From G963663615 sp963663615 (GTDB lineage: Bacteria; Bacteroidota; Ignavibacteria; Ignavibacteriales; Melioribacteraceae), in assembly GCA_963663615.1 (NCBI GenBank), contig OY760517.1, positions 3,162,001 to 3,226,000 on the forward strand: a DNA stretch of 64,000 bases. Reading direction: 5' to 3'. Shown piece after piece: positions 10,231-18,875 of the stretch (positions are counted from its first letter, which is position 1; every line of letters begins with the position of its first letter). Under the pieces are notes generated by a model that was given only the letters and a program-made list of their open reading frames with translations, was not told the DNA's origin and ran no database searches. A program made the translations under genes and the position numbers.

Positions 10231-10972
10231 TTAAATCTAATTCCGGTTTATCATTAAACATTATATCAAATACATCTTCAAATCCGGCAACAATACATTC
10301 AGTTAAAACTTTATAATCCACCATTTCGCCGGTAATAGTTTCAATTTCAGTAGTTTTGTCTTTTAGTTCATCCATTAAATGGTCAATGTTTTCCTTATCA
10401 GCCAAATACTTCGGTAAATCCTGATGATAAGTACCACCAAGTATGGAACCGTGCTGCAAAACTACTTTATTTAATTTACGCTGTGCACTGCCAATAAGTT
10501 TTTTGCCCTTAAACTTAACTTCACTTTTTGCTGTACTTGCAAAGCACAACATACCCGAAGGCTCTTTAAGAAGCTCTGCAAAGTTGGGTTGTAAGTTTTC
10601 AAGCTCAACATCATTAAGTTTCGCACTATATTTTTTTAATCCCTTAACAAGAGCAAACGAAACCTTGGTATATATTTCCCGGGCAGTCATACCCGAGGCA
10701 AGAGGCAAAATAACCGAGTAAGTTAACTCTTCAGCATGCAAAATAGCCCTGCCACCGGTAGGTCTTCTTGCAACGCCAATACCATTTTCTTTAACAGCAT
10801 CCATATCAAGATCGCTTTCACGCTGATTGGCACCCAGCGAAATACAATAGGGAGTCCAGCGATAAAAACGTAAATAAGCCTGGTCATCAGGACAAGTAAG
10901 TGCAAGTTTAATATCATAATCCATATTAAACTTGCCAGTATTAAACCCGGTATTTAGTAAATTCCACTTCAT
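10217..10972 (-). CDS. Lipoate/octanoate transferase family protein (LipM-like)
   Basis: This 251-residue protein belongs to the biotin/lipoate A/B ligase family. The core signature RRPTGGRAILHAEELTYSV lies near residues 69-87 and KGKKLIGSAQRK near 155-166, followed by LQHGSIL. A cysteine at about 143 (context GMLCFAS) sits where LipM-type octanoyltransferases carry their catalytic Cys. This favours acyl transfer from octanoyl-ACP over ATP-dependent lipoate ligation. Its ATG shares one base with the lpxA stop and its end overlaps panB by 14 bp. Both neighbours and LpxA use acyl or pantetheine chemistry. LplA-type ligase activity remains possible. Confidence 0.82.
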   Translation of the reverse strand: MKWNLLNTGFNTGKFNMDYDIKLALTCPDDQAYLRFYRWTPYCISLGANQRESDLDMDAVKENGIGVARRPTGGRAILHAEELTYSVILPLASGMTAREIYTKVSFALVKGLKKYSAKLNDVELENLQPNFAELLKEPSGMLCFASTAKSEVKFKGKKLIGSAQRKLNKVVLQHGSILGGTYHQDLPKYLADKENIDHLMDELKDKTTEIETITGEMVDYKVLTECIVAGFEDVFDIMFNDKPELDLNERS

Positions 10973-11745
10973 TATTTAAATCCGTGTCTGCTAATTTTTT
11001 CAAGAAATTCAAGAATATATTCTACATGGGTATTGCCAGCATACTTCTCGGCAATAAACTTTTTAGCATCCGACAAATTACGACCCGATTTATACAAGTC
11101 CATATAAGCACTTTTAATGGTGGTAATTTCATCATTGGAAAAACCACGTCTTCTTAAGCCAACAATATTAACCCCAGCAAATCTTAAAGGCTCGCCACCT
11201 GCAAGTACAAACGGAGGAATATCGGCAATAATTCTGTATCCACCGGCAACCATAGCATGTTTACCTATTTTTGAAAATTGATGCACAGATGTATCGCCAC
11301 CAACAATAACCCAATCCTCAATAGTTGAATGTCCGCCAACCTGAACAAGATTCGCCAAAATACAATTATCACCAATAACGCAATCATGTGCTACATGCGA
11401 GTATGCCATTAAAAGACAATTTTCACCAACCTTACTATAACGCCGGTCTGTAGTTCCCTTATTAAGGGTAACAAATTCCCTGATAATAGTATTATCACCT
11501 ACATAAAAATGGGCTTCTTCACCTTTATACTTTAGGTCCTGACCATCATTTGATATAGAAGCACCCTGGTAAATTTTAACATTTTTACCAATACGTGCAC
11601 CATTATAAATTACCGAATGCGGACCAATATCAGTATTATCACCAATTTGAACATCATCCTCAATAACAACAAAAGGACCAACAGTTACATTTTCGCCCAG
11701 TTCAGCTTTAGGGCTAACAATTGCGGTTTTATCTATTGCAGCCAT
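10972..11745 (-). CDS. lpxA: Acyl-[ACP]--UDP-N-acetylglucosamine O-acyltransferase
   Basis: LpxA catalyses the first step of lipid A synthesis, acylating UDP-GlcNAc at O-3. The 257-residue protein is a left-handed beta helix built of hexapeptide repeats (for example VGPFVV, IGDNTD, IGPHSV). The conserved catalytic-His segment reads SHVAHDCVIGDNCILAN. The C-terminal helical domain begins after LRFAGVNIVGLRRRGF, which separates LpxA from LpxD. The length is close to the E. coli enzyme. It lies 13 bp after lpxC-fabZ and shares one base with the following LipM-like gene, so it belongs to the lipid A operon core. Confidence 0.96.
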   Translation of the reverse strand: MAAIDKTAIVSPKAELGENVTVGPFVVIEDDVQIGDNTDIGPHSVIYNGARIGKNVKIYQGASISNDGQDLKYKGEEAHFYVGDNTIIREFVTLNKGTTDRRYSKVGENCLLMAYSHVAHDCVIGDNCILANLVQVGGHSTIEDWVIVGGDTSVHQFSKIGKHAMVAGGYRIIADIPPFVLAGGEPLRFAGVNIVGLRRRGFSNDEITTIKSAYMDLYKSGRNLSDAKKFIAEKYAGNTHVEYILEFLEKISRHGFK

Positions 11746-11758
11746 TACTTTTCCATTT

Positions 11759-13165
11759 TCAGTTTTTTTTATCTCTATCTACAACGGCAGCCATCATTTC
11801 TGCCTCGGCAACAAGCTGATTATCAACAACTGCTTTTGCCTTAATTACAACCATATTACGTTTTTTACTAACCAGTTCAGCTTCAAGCACAAGCATATCT
11901 CCCGGTACAACCGGACGCCTGAACTTGGCATTTTTAATTGAAGAAAACATAACAAGTTTCTCAGTTGGGTCTCCATAAGCATTAAGAAGCATAATACCGC
12001 CGGTTTGTGCCATAGCTTCAACAATAAGTACACCAGGCATAACCGGTTGTCCAGGGAAATGTCCCTGAAAGAAAGGTTCGTTAATGGAAACAGCTTTTAT
12101 ACCAACAACCTTCTTTGCAAGATCAAGCTCAACAATTTTATCAACAAGCAGGAATGGATAACGATGAGGCAATATTCTTTGTATTGCATTTACATCGAAT
12201 ACTACACCTTCTTTTTTCTTGTACTGATATTTCTTTACAATTTTTTTCTGCTGATACAATTCCCTTATTTTTTTAGCAAACTCAACATTCGCTTTATGTC
12301 CGGGACGTGCAGCAAGTATTTGTGCTTTAATAGGAACACCAATAAGTGCCAAATCACCAATCATATCGAGTAATTTATGTCTTGCAGGCTCGTTACGGAA
12401 CCTTAGGGATTTATCATTAAGAAACCCTGTAGGACCAACGGTTATTGGATGCCCAACACCAATTTTGTCGCCAAGAGTATTAAGATCTTTGCCTTCAAGT
12501 TCGCGGTCAACAATAACCACTGCATTATCAAGCGTACCACCTTTAATAAGCCCCTGATCAGCAAGCATTTCAACTTCACTTAAAAAGCAAAAAGTTCTTG
12601 CAGGTGCAAACTCCTCAACATACTCCTGCTGAAGATCAAACAGACCAGTATGCTGGCTTCCCAAAGCAGGGTTCTGATAATCCACCATAACAGTCATTCT
12701 ATAACCTTCAAGAGGAAGAGCAACAATATCAATTGCATTTTCTTCGTTATGATAAGTAACAGTCTGGTCAATAATCAGGTAATCTTTCGGAGCCTCCTGC
12801 TCAACAAAACCAGCATCAAGTAACTTTTCAACATAAGGCATTGCACTACCATCCCCAATAGGAGGTTCAATACCATTTAGCTCAACAATAATATTATCTA
12901 TTTGTAAACCGGCAATAGCCGATAAAACATGCTCAACAGTATATACTTTTACATCCCCAATACCAAGTGTAGTACCCCTTGAAACGTCAACAACGTAATC
13001 AACAAGTGCAGGAATTTCAGGGTTACCGCCAAGATCAGCCCTAACAAATTTAATTCCGTGGTTTTCAGGAGCCGGTTTAAACGTCATAACACACTCTGTA
13101 CCAGTGTGCAGACCTTCACCAGACAACTGAACCTCCTTACCAATTGTCCTCTGTAGTTCGAGCAT
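11759..13165 (-). CDS. lpxC/fabZ: Bifunctional LpxC deacetylase / FabZ dehydratase
   Basis: Two enzymes are joined in one 468-residue chain, a fusion typical of Bacteroidota and Chlorobi. Residues 1 to about 305 are LpxC, the zinc deacetylase committing to lipid A: the zinc ligands lie in VEHVLSAIAGL, RHKLLDMIGD and a later RPGHKANVEF. Residues about 325-468 are FabZ, the 3-hydroxyacyl-ACP dehydratase: HRYPFLLVDK with its catalytic His, then GHFPGQPVMPGVLIVEAMAQ with its Glu. FabZ competes with LpxA/LpxD for 3-hydroxyacyl-ACP, so the fusion fixes the ratio of phospholipid to lipid A synthesis. The ATG is preceded by an AGAGGAA ribosome site. Confidence 0.96.
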   Translation of the reverse strand: MLELQRTIGKEVQLSGEGLHTGTECVMTFKPAPENHGIKFVRADLGGNPEIPALVDYVVDVSRGTTLGIGDVKVYTVEHVLSAIAGLQIDNIIVELNGIEPPIGDGSAMPYVEKLLDAGFVEQEAPKDYLIIDQTVTYHNEENAIDIVALPLEGYRMTVMVDYQNPALGSQHTGLFDLQQEYVEEFAPARTFCFLSEVEMLADQGLIKGGTLDNAVVIVDRELEGKDLNTLGDKIGVGHPITVGPTGFLNDKSLRFRNEPARHKLLDMIGDLALIGVPIKAQILAARPGHKANVEFAKKIRELYQQKKIVKKYQYKKKEGVVFDVNAIQRILPHRYPFLLVDKIVELDLAKKVVGIKAVSINEPFFQGHFPGQPVMPGVLIVEAMAQTGGIMLLNAYGDPTEKLVMFSSIKNAKFRRPVVPGDMLVLEAELVSKKRNMVVIKAKAVVDNQLVAEAEMMAAVVDRDKKN

Positions 13166-13175
13166 TAATGTTCCT

Positions 13176-14210
13176 CTATGATTTTTTTTCTAATTCTGTA
13201 ACCTTTTTGCCAAGCTCGGAAAGTTTTTCAGCATACTTTGGCAAATTTCTAAAATGAGCTTCAAGTTTTCGTGATTGGGAAATTTCTTTGGCAGGATATC
13301 CGAAATATGTACCCGATTTTTTTATTGTTTTAGATACACCGGTTTGTGCTGCTATAATAACATTATCAGCCACCTCAATATGTCCTACAACACCAACCTG
13401 ACCGGCAAGGATACAGTGATCGCCAATTTTGGTACTACCGGCAACCCCTGATTGCGAGGATATAGCAGTATGTTTACCAATCTCAACATTATGAGCTATC
13501 TGAACAAGATTGTCGAGTTTGGAACCCTGGCGAATAATTGTTGATCCTATTGCGGCTCGGTCTATACTGCAATTAGCACCAATTTCCACACTATCTTCAA
13601 GAATAACATTACCAATCTGTGGTACCTTAATAAATTCGCCTTTTTCGTTCGGGTTATAACCAAAACCATCCGAACCAATTACAACACCGGGATGAATAAT
13701 ATTATTATTTCCGATAACACAATCTTCCCTAATTGTAACATTTGGGTAAACGAGTGTATTATCGCCAATAGTAACATTATCTAAAATCACAGTATTGTGG
13801 AATATTTTTGTATTATTGCCAATTTTTACATTTTCACCAACAACTACATTTCTGCCAAGCGAAACATTTTCGCCAAGAGAAGAAGATTCGGGAACAAATG
13901 CTGTTGAATCAATATTTTTAAGGTTAGGTTCTTTAACAACCCATTTCATTATAATTTGCTGTAAAGCATAATCAGGTCGGTCAACAACAAGATAGGCAAT
14001 ATCGTCTCTGGTACGTTCAAACTCAGGTTTAATAAGCACAACAGAAGCACTGGTATCCTTAAGATGTTTTACATACGTTTCCATGTAAAGAAAAGTAAGA
14101 TCACCTTCAACTGCTTCATGAATTTTGGCAATTCCGGTAATTGTAATATCAGAATTGCCAATAATTTTACCACCTGTTAATTTGGCAGCATCATCTAGTC
14201 TTATTTTCAT
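13176..14210 (-). CDS. lpxD: UDP-3-O-acylglucosamine N-acyltransferase
   Basis: LpxD adds the second acyl chain during lipid A synthesis. The 344-residue protein has an N-terminal uridine-binding domain (about 1-100), then a hexapeptide-repeat beta helix (for example IGNNTK, IGDNTL, IGNNNI) and a C-terminal helix. The family segment IGSDGFGYNPNEKGEFIKVPQ and the catalytic-His region NLVQIAHNVEIGKHTAISSQ are visible. The length fits the family. Its first 20 bp overlap the end of the upstream OmpH gene, so the two are coupled. This skp-lpxD order after bamA parallels the well-known bamA-skp-lpxD-fabZ-lpxA cluster of Proteobacteria. Confidence 0.96.
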   Translation of the reverse strand: MKIRLDDAAKLTGGKIIGNSDITITGIAKIHEAVEGDLTFLYMETYVKHLKDTSASVVLIKPEFERTRDDIAYLVVDRPDYALQQIIMKWVVKEPNLKNIDSTAFVPESSSLGENVSLGRNVVVGENVKIGNNTKIFHNTVILDNVTIGDNTLVYPNVTIREDCVIGNNNIIHPGVVIGSDGFGYNPNEKGEFIKVPQIGNVILEDSVEIGANCSIDRAAIGSTIIRQGSKLDNLVQIAHNVEIGKHTAISSQSGVAGSTKIGDHCILAGQVGVVGHIEVADNVIIAAQTGVSKTIKKSGTYFGYPAKEISQSRKLEAHFRNLPKYAEKLSELGKKVTELEKKS

Positions 14211-14721
14211 CTAAATCCAGCTTTAATGTTTCCAATACCAAGTTAGTAAGGTCATGCTCATCCTTTGCGTAAAGGAAAATAACATCGCCGCTTCTGTCGA
14301 AAACGTAATCGAAATCTTCATCTTCGGCAATCATCTGGATAGCATTAAATATTTTGTTCTGGATGGGTTTCATCAACTCATCCTGTTTATTAAAAAGTTC
14401 ACCATTAACACCAAACTTCTGCTGTCTGTATGCCGATATTTCATCTTCCATACGTACAAGTTCTTTCTCAGTTTCAAGTCTTTTCTGGTCGCTCATAATA
14501 AGTTTACGTTTTTCGTAATCATCATAAGCCTTCTGCCATTCGGTTTCAAGTTTGGTTAACTCTTCCTGCCATTCCTGAATAAGACCGTCAAGTTTTTGCT
14601 GTGCGTCCTGTGCGTCCGGCAGTTTTTCCATTATTGTTTCCGAATCAACATAACCTATTTTAAGCTGACTAAAAGAAATACCTGCGGTGAATAATACTAA
14701 GAGAACAATTAGTTTTTTCAT
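14191..14721 (-). CDS. OmpH/Skp family periplasmic chaperone (copy 2)
   Basis: This 176-residue protein has a signal peptide (MKKLIVLLVLFTAGISFSQ) followed by LKIGYVDSETIMEKLPDAQ, the usual OmpH/Skp beginning. A long charged helical region (about 40-120) then forms the tentacle-like coiled coil that cradles unfolded outer-membrane proteins in the periplasm. It is a tandem paralogue of the gene 17 bp upstream; both keep the order IGYV, EKLP/EQLP and QQKF/AQKF. Two tandem Skp-like genes after bamA are common in Bacteroidota. It overlaps lpxD by 20 bp. The copies may serve different client sets, but that is inference. Confidence 0.88.
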   Translation of the reverse strand: MKKLIVLLVLFTAGISFSQLKIGYVDSETIMEKLPDAQDAQQKLDGLIQEWQEELTKLETEWQKAYDDYEKRKLIMSDQKRLETEKELVRMEDEISAYRQQKFGVNGELFNKQDELMKPIQNKIFNAIQMIAEDEDFDYVFDRSGDVIFLYAKDEHDLTNLVLETLKLDLDENKTR

Positions 14722-14738
14722 GGTGAACTTCCCAAATT

Positions 14739-15263
14739 TTATTTATTAGTTCTTAAGTAGTCCAAAACTTTAAAGGTTATGTTATATTCTTCATCAGCAT
14801 GTAGTATTAGCGGTAGAGTTTCATTTTTATCAAAAACAAATTTCATACCTTCTTTTTTGGCAACAGCAGAAATAGCTTTTTTAACTTTGTCTCTAACAGG
14901 TTTTAGCATTTGTTCCTGTTTAACAAAAATTTCGCCATTAGGCTGAGAAAACTTCTGAGCTTTAAATTGCTCTGCTCTCTGCTGTTTCAAAAGTAGATCC
15001 TGTTCAGTTTGCTTTCTTTTATCTTCAGTCATATTAGCAGCCTGCTGCTGATATGTACCATAAGCTGTCTGAAGTTCTACTGACATACTGTCAAGTGTTC
15101 CCTGCCATCCGGCAATCATTGCATCCAGATCACTCTGAATTTTAATAGCTTCCGGTAGCTGCTCAAAAATAGCTTGCGAATTAACATAACCTATTTTTTG
15201 CGTTTGTGCAAAAATAGCAAATGATGAACATATAAAAACGACCAAAATTAATGACTTTTTCAC
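14739..15263 (-). CDS. OmpH/Skp family periplasmic chaperone (copy 1)
   Basis: This 174-residue OmpH/Skp protein lies directly after bamA. The start is GTG at 15263, preceded by GAGG six bases away. The signal peptide is followed by QKIGYVNSQAIFEQLPEA, then a helical, Gln- and Lys-rich segment and a C-terminal strand region. Skp-type chaperones bind outer-membrane beta-barrel precursors leaving the Sec translocon and hand them to BamA. Its copy 2 neighbour is diverged but has the same layout. The tight spacing to bamA (26 bp) supports shared transcription and a joint role in barrel assembly. Confidence 0.88.
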   Translation of the reverse strand: MKKSLILVVFICSSFAIFAQTQKIGYVNSQAIFEQLPEAIKIQSDLDAMIAGWQGTLDSMSVELQTAYGTYQQQAANMTEDKRKQTEQDLLLKQQRAEQFKAQKFSQPNGEIFVKQEQMLKPVRDKVKKAISAVAKKEGMKFVFDKNETLPLILHADEEYNITFKVLDYLRTNK

Positions 15264-15289
15264 TTTAACCTCATGTATTTAATTTGTTT

Positions 15290-17788
15290 TTAAAAACCTC
15301 TGCCAAACTGGAAGTGAAATTTCCAGGCTGGATCTGCTCCGTCAACTGCTTCCCTGTCGAAACCATATCCATAATCAAAGCCAATAAGACCAATAGGATT
15401 GATCATTATTCGGGCACCAAAACCAGCCGATCTCCTTAATTCAAAAAGATCAGTGTGATTTAAATCAAGGTATGTGTTTCCTGCCTCTGCAAAACCAATT
15501 AAATAAATAGGCATTGGTTCAAGTGCCAAAGCACCCCTTAATTCAAACGTGTATTTAGTCATTACTCTACCACCAATAACATCATCCTGCGAGTTACGAG
15601 GACCAACTGTTCGGTCATCATAACCTCTTAATGGTGTAGTAGCAATAATCATTCCATTACCACCCATATAGAAAAATTCGAATGGTTGGATTGTAGTACC
15701 TTTAACCAGTTCATTGATATAGCCTAAATTAACATTTGTGTACATTGTAATACGGTTTGTATTAAACAATTGCTTGTACCAGTCAACATTTAGTAATACC
15801 TTGTAATAATCAACATCACCAGGCAATAACGGACCGCCGGAAAGCTCCATGTTTAATGCAAGTTTTGAGCCTCTTGATGGAAACACCGGATTATCTATAT
15901 CTGTACGGCTTATTGTAGCCCCTAATGTGTACTGTCTTGAAATACCTTCAGGATACCAGTTCCTTCCTTCTTTTACATCATTGTACTGGAATTTAAGTGA
16001 TCCCTGAATATAGAAGTAGTTATCTGGCCATTTTAGCCTTCTACCTACCTTAAAACTAATACCCGACTGACTTAATTCGTAAACATAATTTTGTCTTGTA
16101 TCGAACAAGTCGAAACCAACAAGAGTTGGTGTATCATTAAACCATGGCTGGGTATAACCAAGGTTAAAGGTTCTGTAATAGTTACCAACACCAAATTGCC
16201 AGTTAAAATTAAGAACTTCGCCACCACCCATCGAAAACGGATGCTGGATTGAGAAGTTTGTAAGAGTAACACCAATAGCACCGCTAAAACCAAACGCACC
16301 ACTGTATCCAATCGATGCATTCAGATAATCGCTCGATTTCTCTTCAACTGTGTATAACAGGTTAACCGTACTATCACTAACCGGCACAGGATTAACCCCT
16401 GTTTGATATAATTGCTCAACATTAAAATACTGCAGGTTTGCCAACTGCTGAATACTTCTTAGTACAGCCGCTCTATTATAATAGTCACCCGGTACAGTAT
16501 AAAGTTCGCGACGAATAACCTTTTCCATTGTTTTATCATTACCCGTAATATCGAGTTTGCCAATTCTGAAACGGTTATTTTCGCTTATATCAATAAAAAT
16601 ATCAAGTGAATCATCACCTACTTTTTCTTCCCTTTGTTGCAAATTGAAAGTAAGGTACCCCCTATCCTGATACAATGAGGAAATATCTGTTTGTTTTTCG
16701 TTAAATCTTAAATTCTGCTGAAATTTTTCAAGGTCGTAAACATCACCCTTTTCAAAATCGAGGCGTTCCATAAGAACCTCATCCTTGAAAACAGTATTTC
16801 CTGAAAAAACAACATCTCTTAATTTGTACTGCGGACCTTCATAAACATCTATAAAAATGCTCAGATCTTTTTTATCATTATCATACTTTAAACTATCTTT
16901 CAGGATTCTGAAATCCCTGTAACCGTTTTTGCGATAGAACGTTGTTAAAACTTCCTTGTCGGTAGTAAACAAATCTTTCTTGAAGTTACTGCTACTCCAA
17001 AACTTCCACCATCTTGCTTCCGAAGTTTCTTCAAATTCGCCTTTTAGATCACCATCTTCAAAAGCAGAATTACCGGAAAACTCAATATTGCGAATAATTA
17101 CTTCATCACCTTCATCAAGATAAATAACAAGCAAAACCCTGTTCTTAACCTTTCTCATCAAACGTGAGCGAACATCGGGATCATAATCATATTCGGTTTC
17201 ATATTCCTCGGTAGGGTCGTCAATATTCTTCCACAAAACAGTAATTTCATCATCGGAAGTATCAGCCTTGAAAAACTCATATTGCCTTGGATCAATTTTA
17301 ACATTAAGATAACCATCTTCTTCATACAAATTCCTAATTTTTCTCTTAATGTTAAATATTTCCTGATCTTTAAGTGTTTGCCCAGGTATCATACTAATTT
17401 CTTCAAGGATATCATCTTCACCAATTTCATCCTCACCCTCAATCAGCACATCTTCAACACGCGGAAATTCCTTTACCTTAATAAGGAGGAAAACACCATT
17501 GTCAATTTTTTTATCGATAAACACCTGAACATCTTTAAATATGCCCAAATTCCAAAGACGATTAATTGCCTTAAGGGTAGCATCACTGCCAATAGTTATT
17601 TCTTCACCAACTTTAAGACCGCTATTTGCTATAACAGTATTTGCATCGGCTGATTTATTACCTTCAACAGAAACACCAAGTATTTTATAAGTGGCTCTTC
17701 TTCCAAACTGTGCGGATGCATCGGTGGCAAGGAATACAAATAGTAATAGAGCCATACTAACTAATCTGATTGGAAAGCTCCTTAACAT
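15290..17788 (-). CDS. bamA: Outer membrane protein assembly factor BamA (Omp85)
   Basis: BamA is the core of the machine that inserts beta-barrel proteins into the outer membrane. N-terminal POTRA domains run from about residue 30 to 440 (for example VEGNKSADANTVIANSGLKV, IEFSGNSAF, VVFSGNTVFK). The C-terminal barrel follows and carries the conserved lid region GMIIATTPLRGYDDRTVGPR and a final FQFGRGF. I chose the ATG at 17788, giving a good signal peptide (MLRSFPIRLVSMALLLFVF, two arginines). This overlaps uppS by 32 bp. A start at 17755 avoids the overlap but loses the basic n-region. A start at 17836 is unlikely. Confidence 0.93.
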   Translation of the reverse strand: MLRSFPIRLVSMALLLFVFLATDASAQFGRRATYKILGVSVEGNKSADANTVIANSGLKVGEEITIGSDATLKAINRLWNLGIFKDVQVFIDKKIDNGVFLLIKVKEFPRVEDVLIEGEDEIGEDDILEEISMIPGQTLKDQEIFNIKRKIRNLYEEDGYLNVKIDPRQYEFFKADTSDDEITVLWKNIDDPTEEYETEYDYDPDVRSRLMRKVKNRVLLVIYLDEGDEVIIRNIEFSGNSAFEDGDLKGEFEETSEARWWKFWSSSNFKKDLFTTDKEVLTTFYRKNGYRDFRILKDSLKYDNDKKDLSIFIDVYEGPQYKLRDVVFSGNTVFKDEVLMERLDFEKGDVYDLEKFQQNLRFNEKQTDISSLYQDRGYLTFNLQQREEKVGDDSLDIFIDISENNRFRIGKLDITGNDKTMEKVIRRELYTVPGDYYNRAAVLRSIQQLANLQYFNVEQLYQTGVNPVPVSDSTVNLLYTVEEKSSDYLNASIGYSGAFGFSGAIGVTLTNFSIQHPFSMGGGEVLNFNWQFGVGNYYRTFNLGYTQPWFNDTPTLVGFDLFDTRQNYVYELSQSGISFKVGRRLKWPDNYFYIQGSLKFQYNDVKEGRNWYPEGISRQYTLGATISRTDIDNPVFPSRGSKLALNMELSGGPLLPGDVDYYKVLLNVDWYKQLFNTNRITMYTNVNLGYINELVKGTTIQPFEFFYMGGNGMIIATTPLRGYDDRTVGPRNSQDDVIGGRVMTKYTFELRGALALEPMPIYLIGFAEAGNTYLDLNHTDLFELRRSAGFGARIMINPIGLIGFDYGYGFDREAVDGADPAWKFHFQFGRGF

Positions 17789-18587
17789 TCTTGTTATTGC
17801 TTGTAGTGGTTGAAAGTTGTTCGCTAACAAGTCCAAATCTTCTCTCTCTTCTTTGATAATCTTTAATTGCTTCTAACAGGTCGGAAAACCTGAATTCAGG
17901 CCATAACACATCCGAAACAAATATTTCGGAGTATGCAAGCTGCCATAATAAAAAGTTTGATATTCTATACTCCCCGCCGCTTCTTACCATTAAATCCGGG
18001 TCCGGTATATCATTAGCTGACAAATTTTCAGATATCAGCTCTTCAGTAATTTCTTCCAGATTTATTTCGTTATTCTTATAACTCTCGGCAATTTTTTTAC
18101 AAGCCTCGGTAATTTCCCACCTGCCACTATAACTAAGTGCAAGGTTAAGAACCAGCTTGTTATTATTTTTGGTTTTTTCCAAAGCAGAAACCAGCTCCGA
18201 TTTAACAATATCCGGAAGCACATTCATATTGCCAATTGAAGTTAACCTTACATTATTACTATGCAGTTCATTGGTTTCGTTTTGCAAACTACGCACAATT
18301 AACCTCATTAGAGTAGTAACTTCTTCTTTTGGTCGTTTCCAGTTTTCTGTGGAAAATGTATATATAGTAAGATATTTTATTCCTAATATTGAACAAGCCT
18401 GAACCATTTCCCTAACTGTTTCAACACCTCTGCGGTGCCCTTCAACTCGAGGAAAGCCACGCTTCTTTGCCCATCTACCATTTCCATCCATAATCATGGC
18501 AACATGCCTGGGTATTGCATTCCCTTCGTCACGAAAATTTGCCAGAGCAATTTTATCTTGTTCTGTTAACCTGCTTTTCAAATCCAA
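17757..18587 (-). CDS. uppS: Isoprenyl transferase (undecaprenyl diphosphate synthase family)
   Basis: UppS makes the C55 isoprenoid carrier used for peptidoglycan and O-antigen synthesis. The 276-residue protein contains the signature HVAMIMDGNGRWAKKRGFPR, with the catalytic Asp, and later LMVRSGGEYRISNFLLWQ. It ends with a typical DVLWPEFRF segment. No ATG precedes the conserved region, so a TTG is used: at 18587 or, two codons later, at 18581, where GAG lies upstream; the exact start is uncertain. It is the first gene of the long envelope run, which presumably begins from a promoter in the AT-rich gap above 18588. Confidence 0.92.
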   Translation of the reverse strand: MDLKSRLTEQDKIALANFRDEGNAIPRHVAMIMDGNGRWAKKRGFPRVEGHRRGVETVREMVQACSILGIKYLTIYTFSTENWKRPKEEVTTLMRLIVRSLQNETNELHSNNVRLTSIGNMNVLPDIVKSELVSALEKTKNNNKLVLNLALSYSGRWEITEACKKIAESYKNNEINLEEITEELISENLSANDIPDPDLMVRSGGEYRISNFLLWQLAYSEIFVSDVLWPEFRFSDLLEAIKDYQRRERRFGLVSEQLSTTTSNNKNVKELSNQIS

Positions 18588-18838
18588 CTCAATAATTTTT
18601 TAGATAGACTTTCAAAATTAATTTCAACCAATCTCAATGTCAAGGTTGTTTATATCTTAATAAATGGTCAAAAGTTCCCATGTAATTAAAAAGTGTAAAA
18701 ATTTAACAACCAGAAATAAAGTCTATTAAGATAAGGGTAACAAACATAAAAAACCAGAAAAGTTAATTTAATACAGGAATGTTTTGAAAAAAAGCATAAA
18801 AGTGGGTAATCACATAAAAATGATTAAAAAGAAAGGGG
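18588..18838. other. AT-rich gap between uppS and the lexA operon
   Basis: No coding region was seen. The gap should contain the promoter of the envelope run starting at uppS, but no confident -35/-10 pair was found. It holds a 10-bp inverted repeat, TATCTTAATA at 18653-18662 and TATTAAGATA at 18724-18733. Interleaved with it is a 7-bp pair, GGTTGTT at 18644-18650 and AACAACC at 18705-18711. In an AT-rich stretch these may be chance. Confidence 0.5.
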
Positions 18839-18875
18839 TGGGTAATTAAAAAACATGTTCAAGTTTAATTACCCA
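18839..18875 (-). terminator. Hairpin terminator of the lexA operon, containing the last stop codon
   Basis: TGGGTAATTAAA (18839-18850) and TTTAATTACCCA (18864-18875) form a perfect 12-bp stem with a 13-base loop. The upstream arm, read on the minus strand, encodes the final Gly-Asn and the TAA stop of the preceding gene. The sequence after the stem is CCCCTTTC, not a strong T-run, so termination efficiency is uncertain. Confidence 0.55.

Noticed and set aside
17789..17836. Longer N-terminus for BamA
   Set aside because: It would put a non-hydrophobic extension before a good signal peptide and deepen the overlap with uppS.
18644..18733. Interleaved inverted repeats (GGTTGTT/AACAACC and TATCTTAATA/TATTAAGATA) that could form a pseudoknot RNA
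   Set aside because: The stretch is very AT-rich, the arms are far apart and no known RNA family was recognised, so chance pairing is likely.
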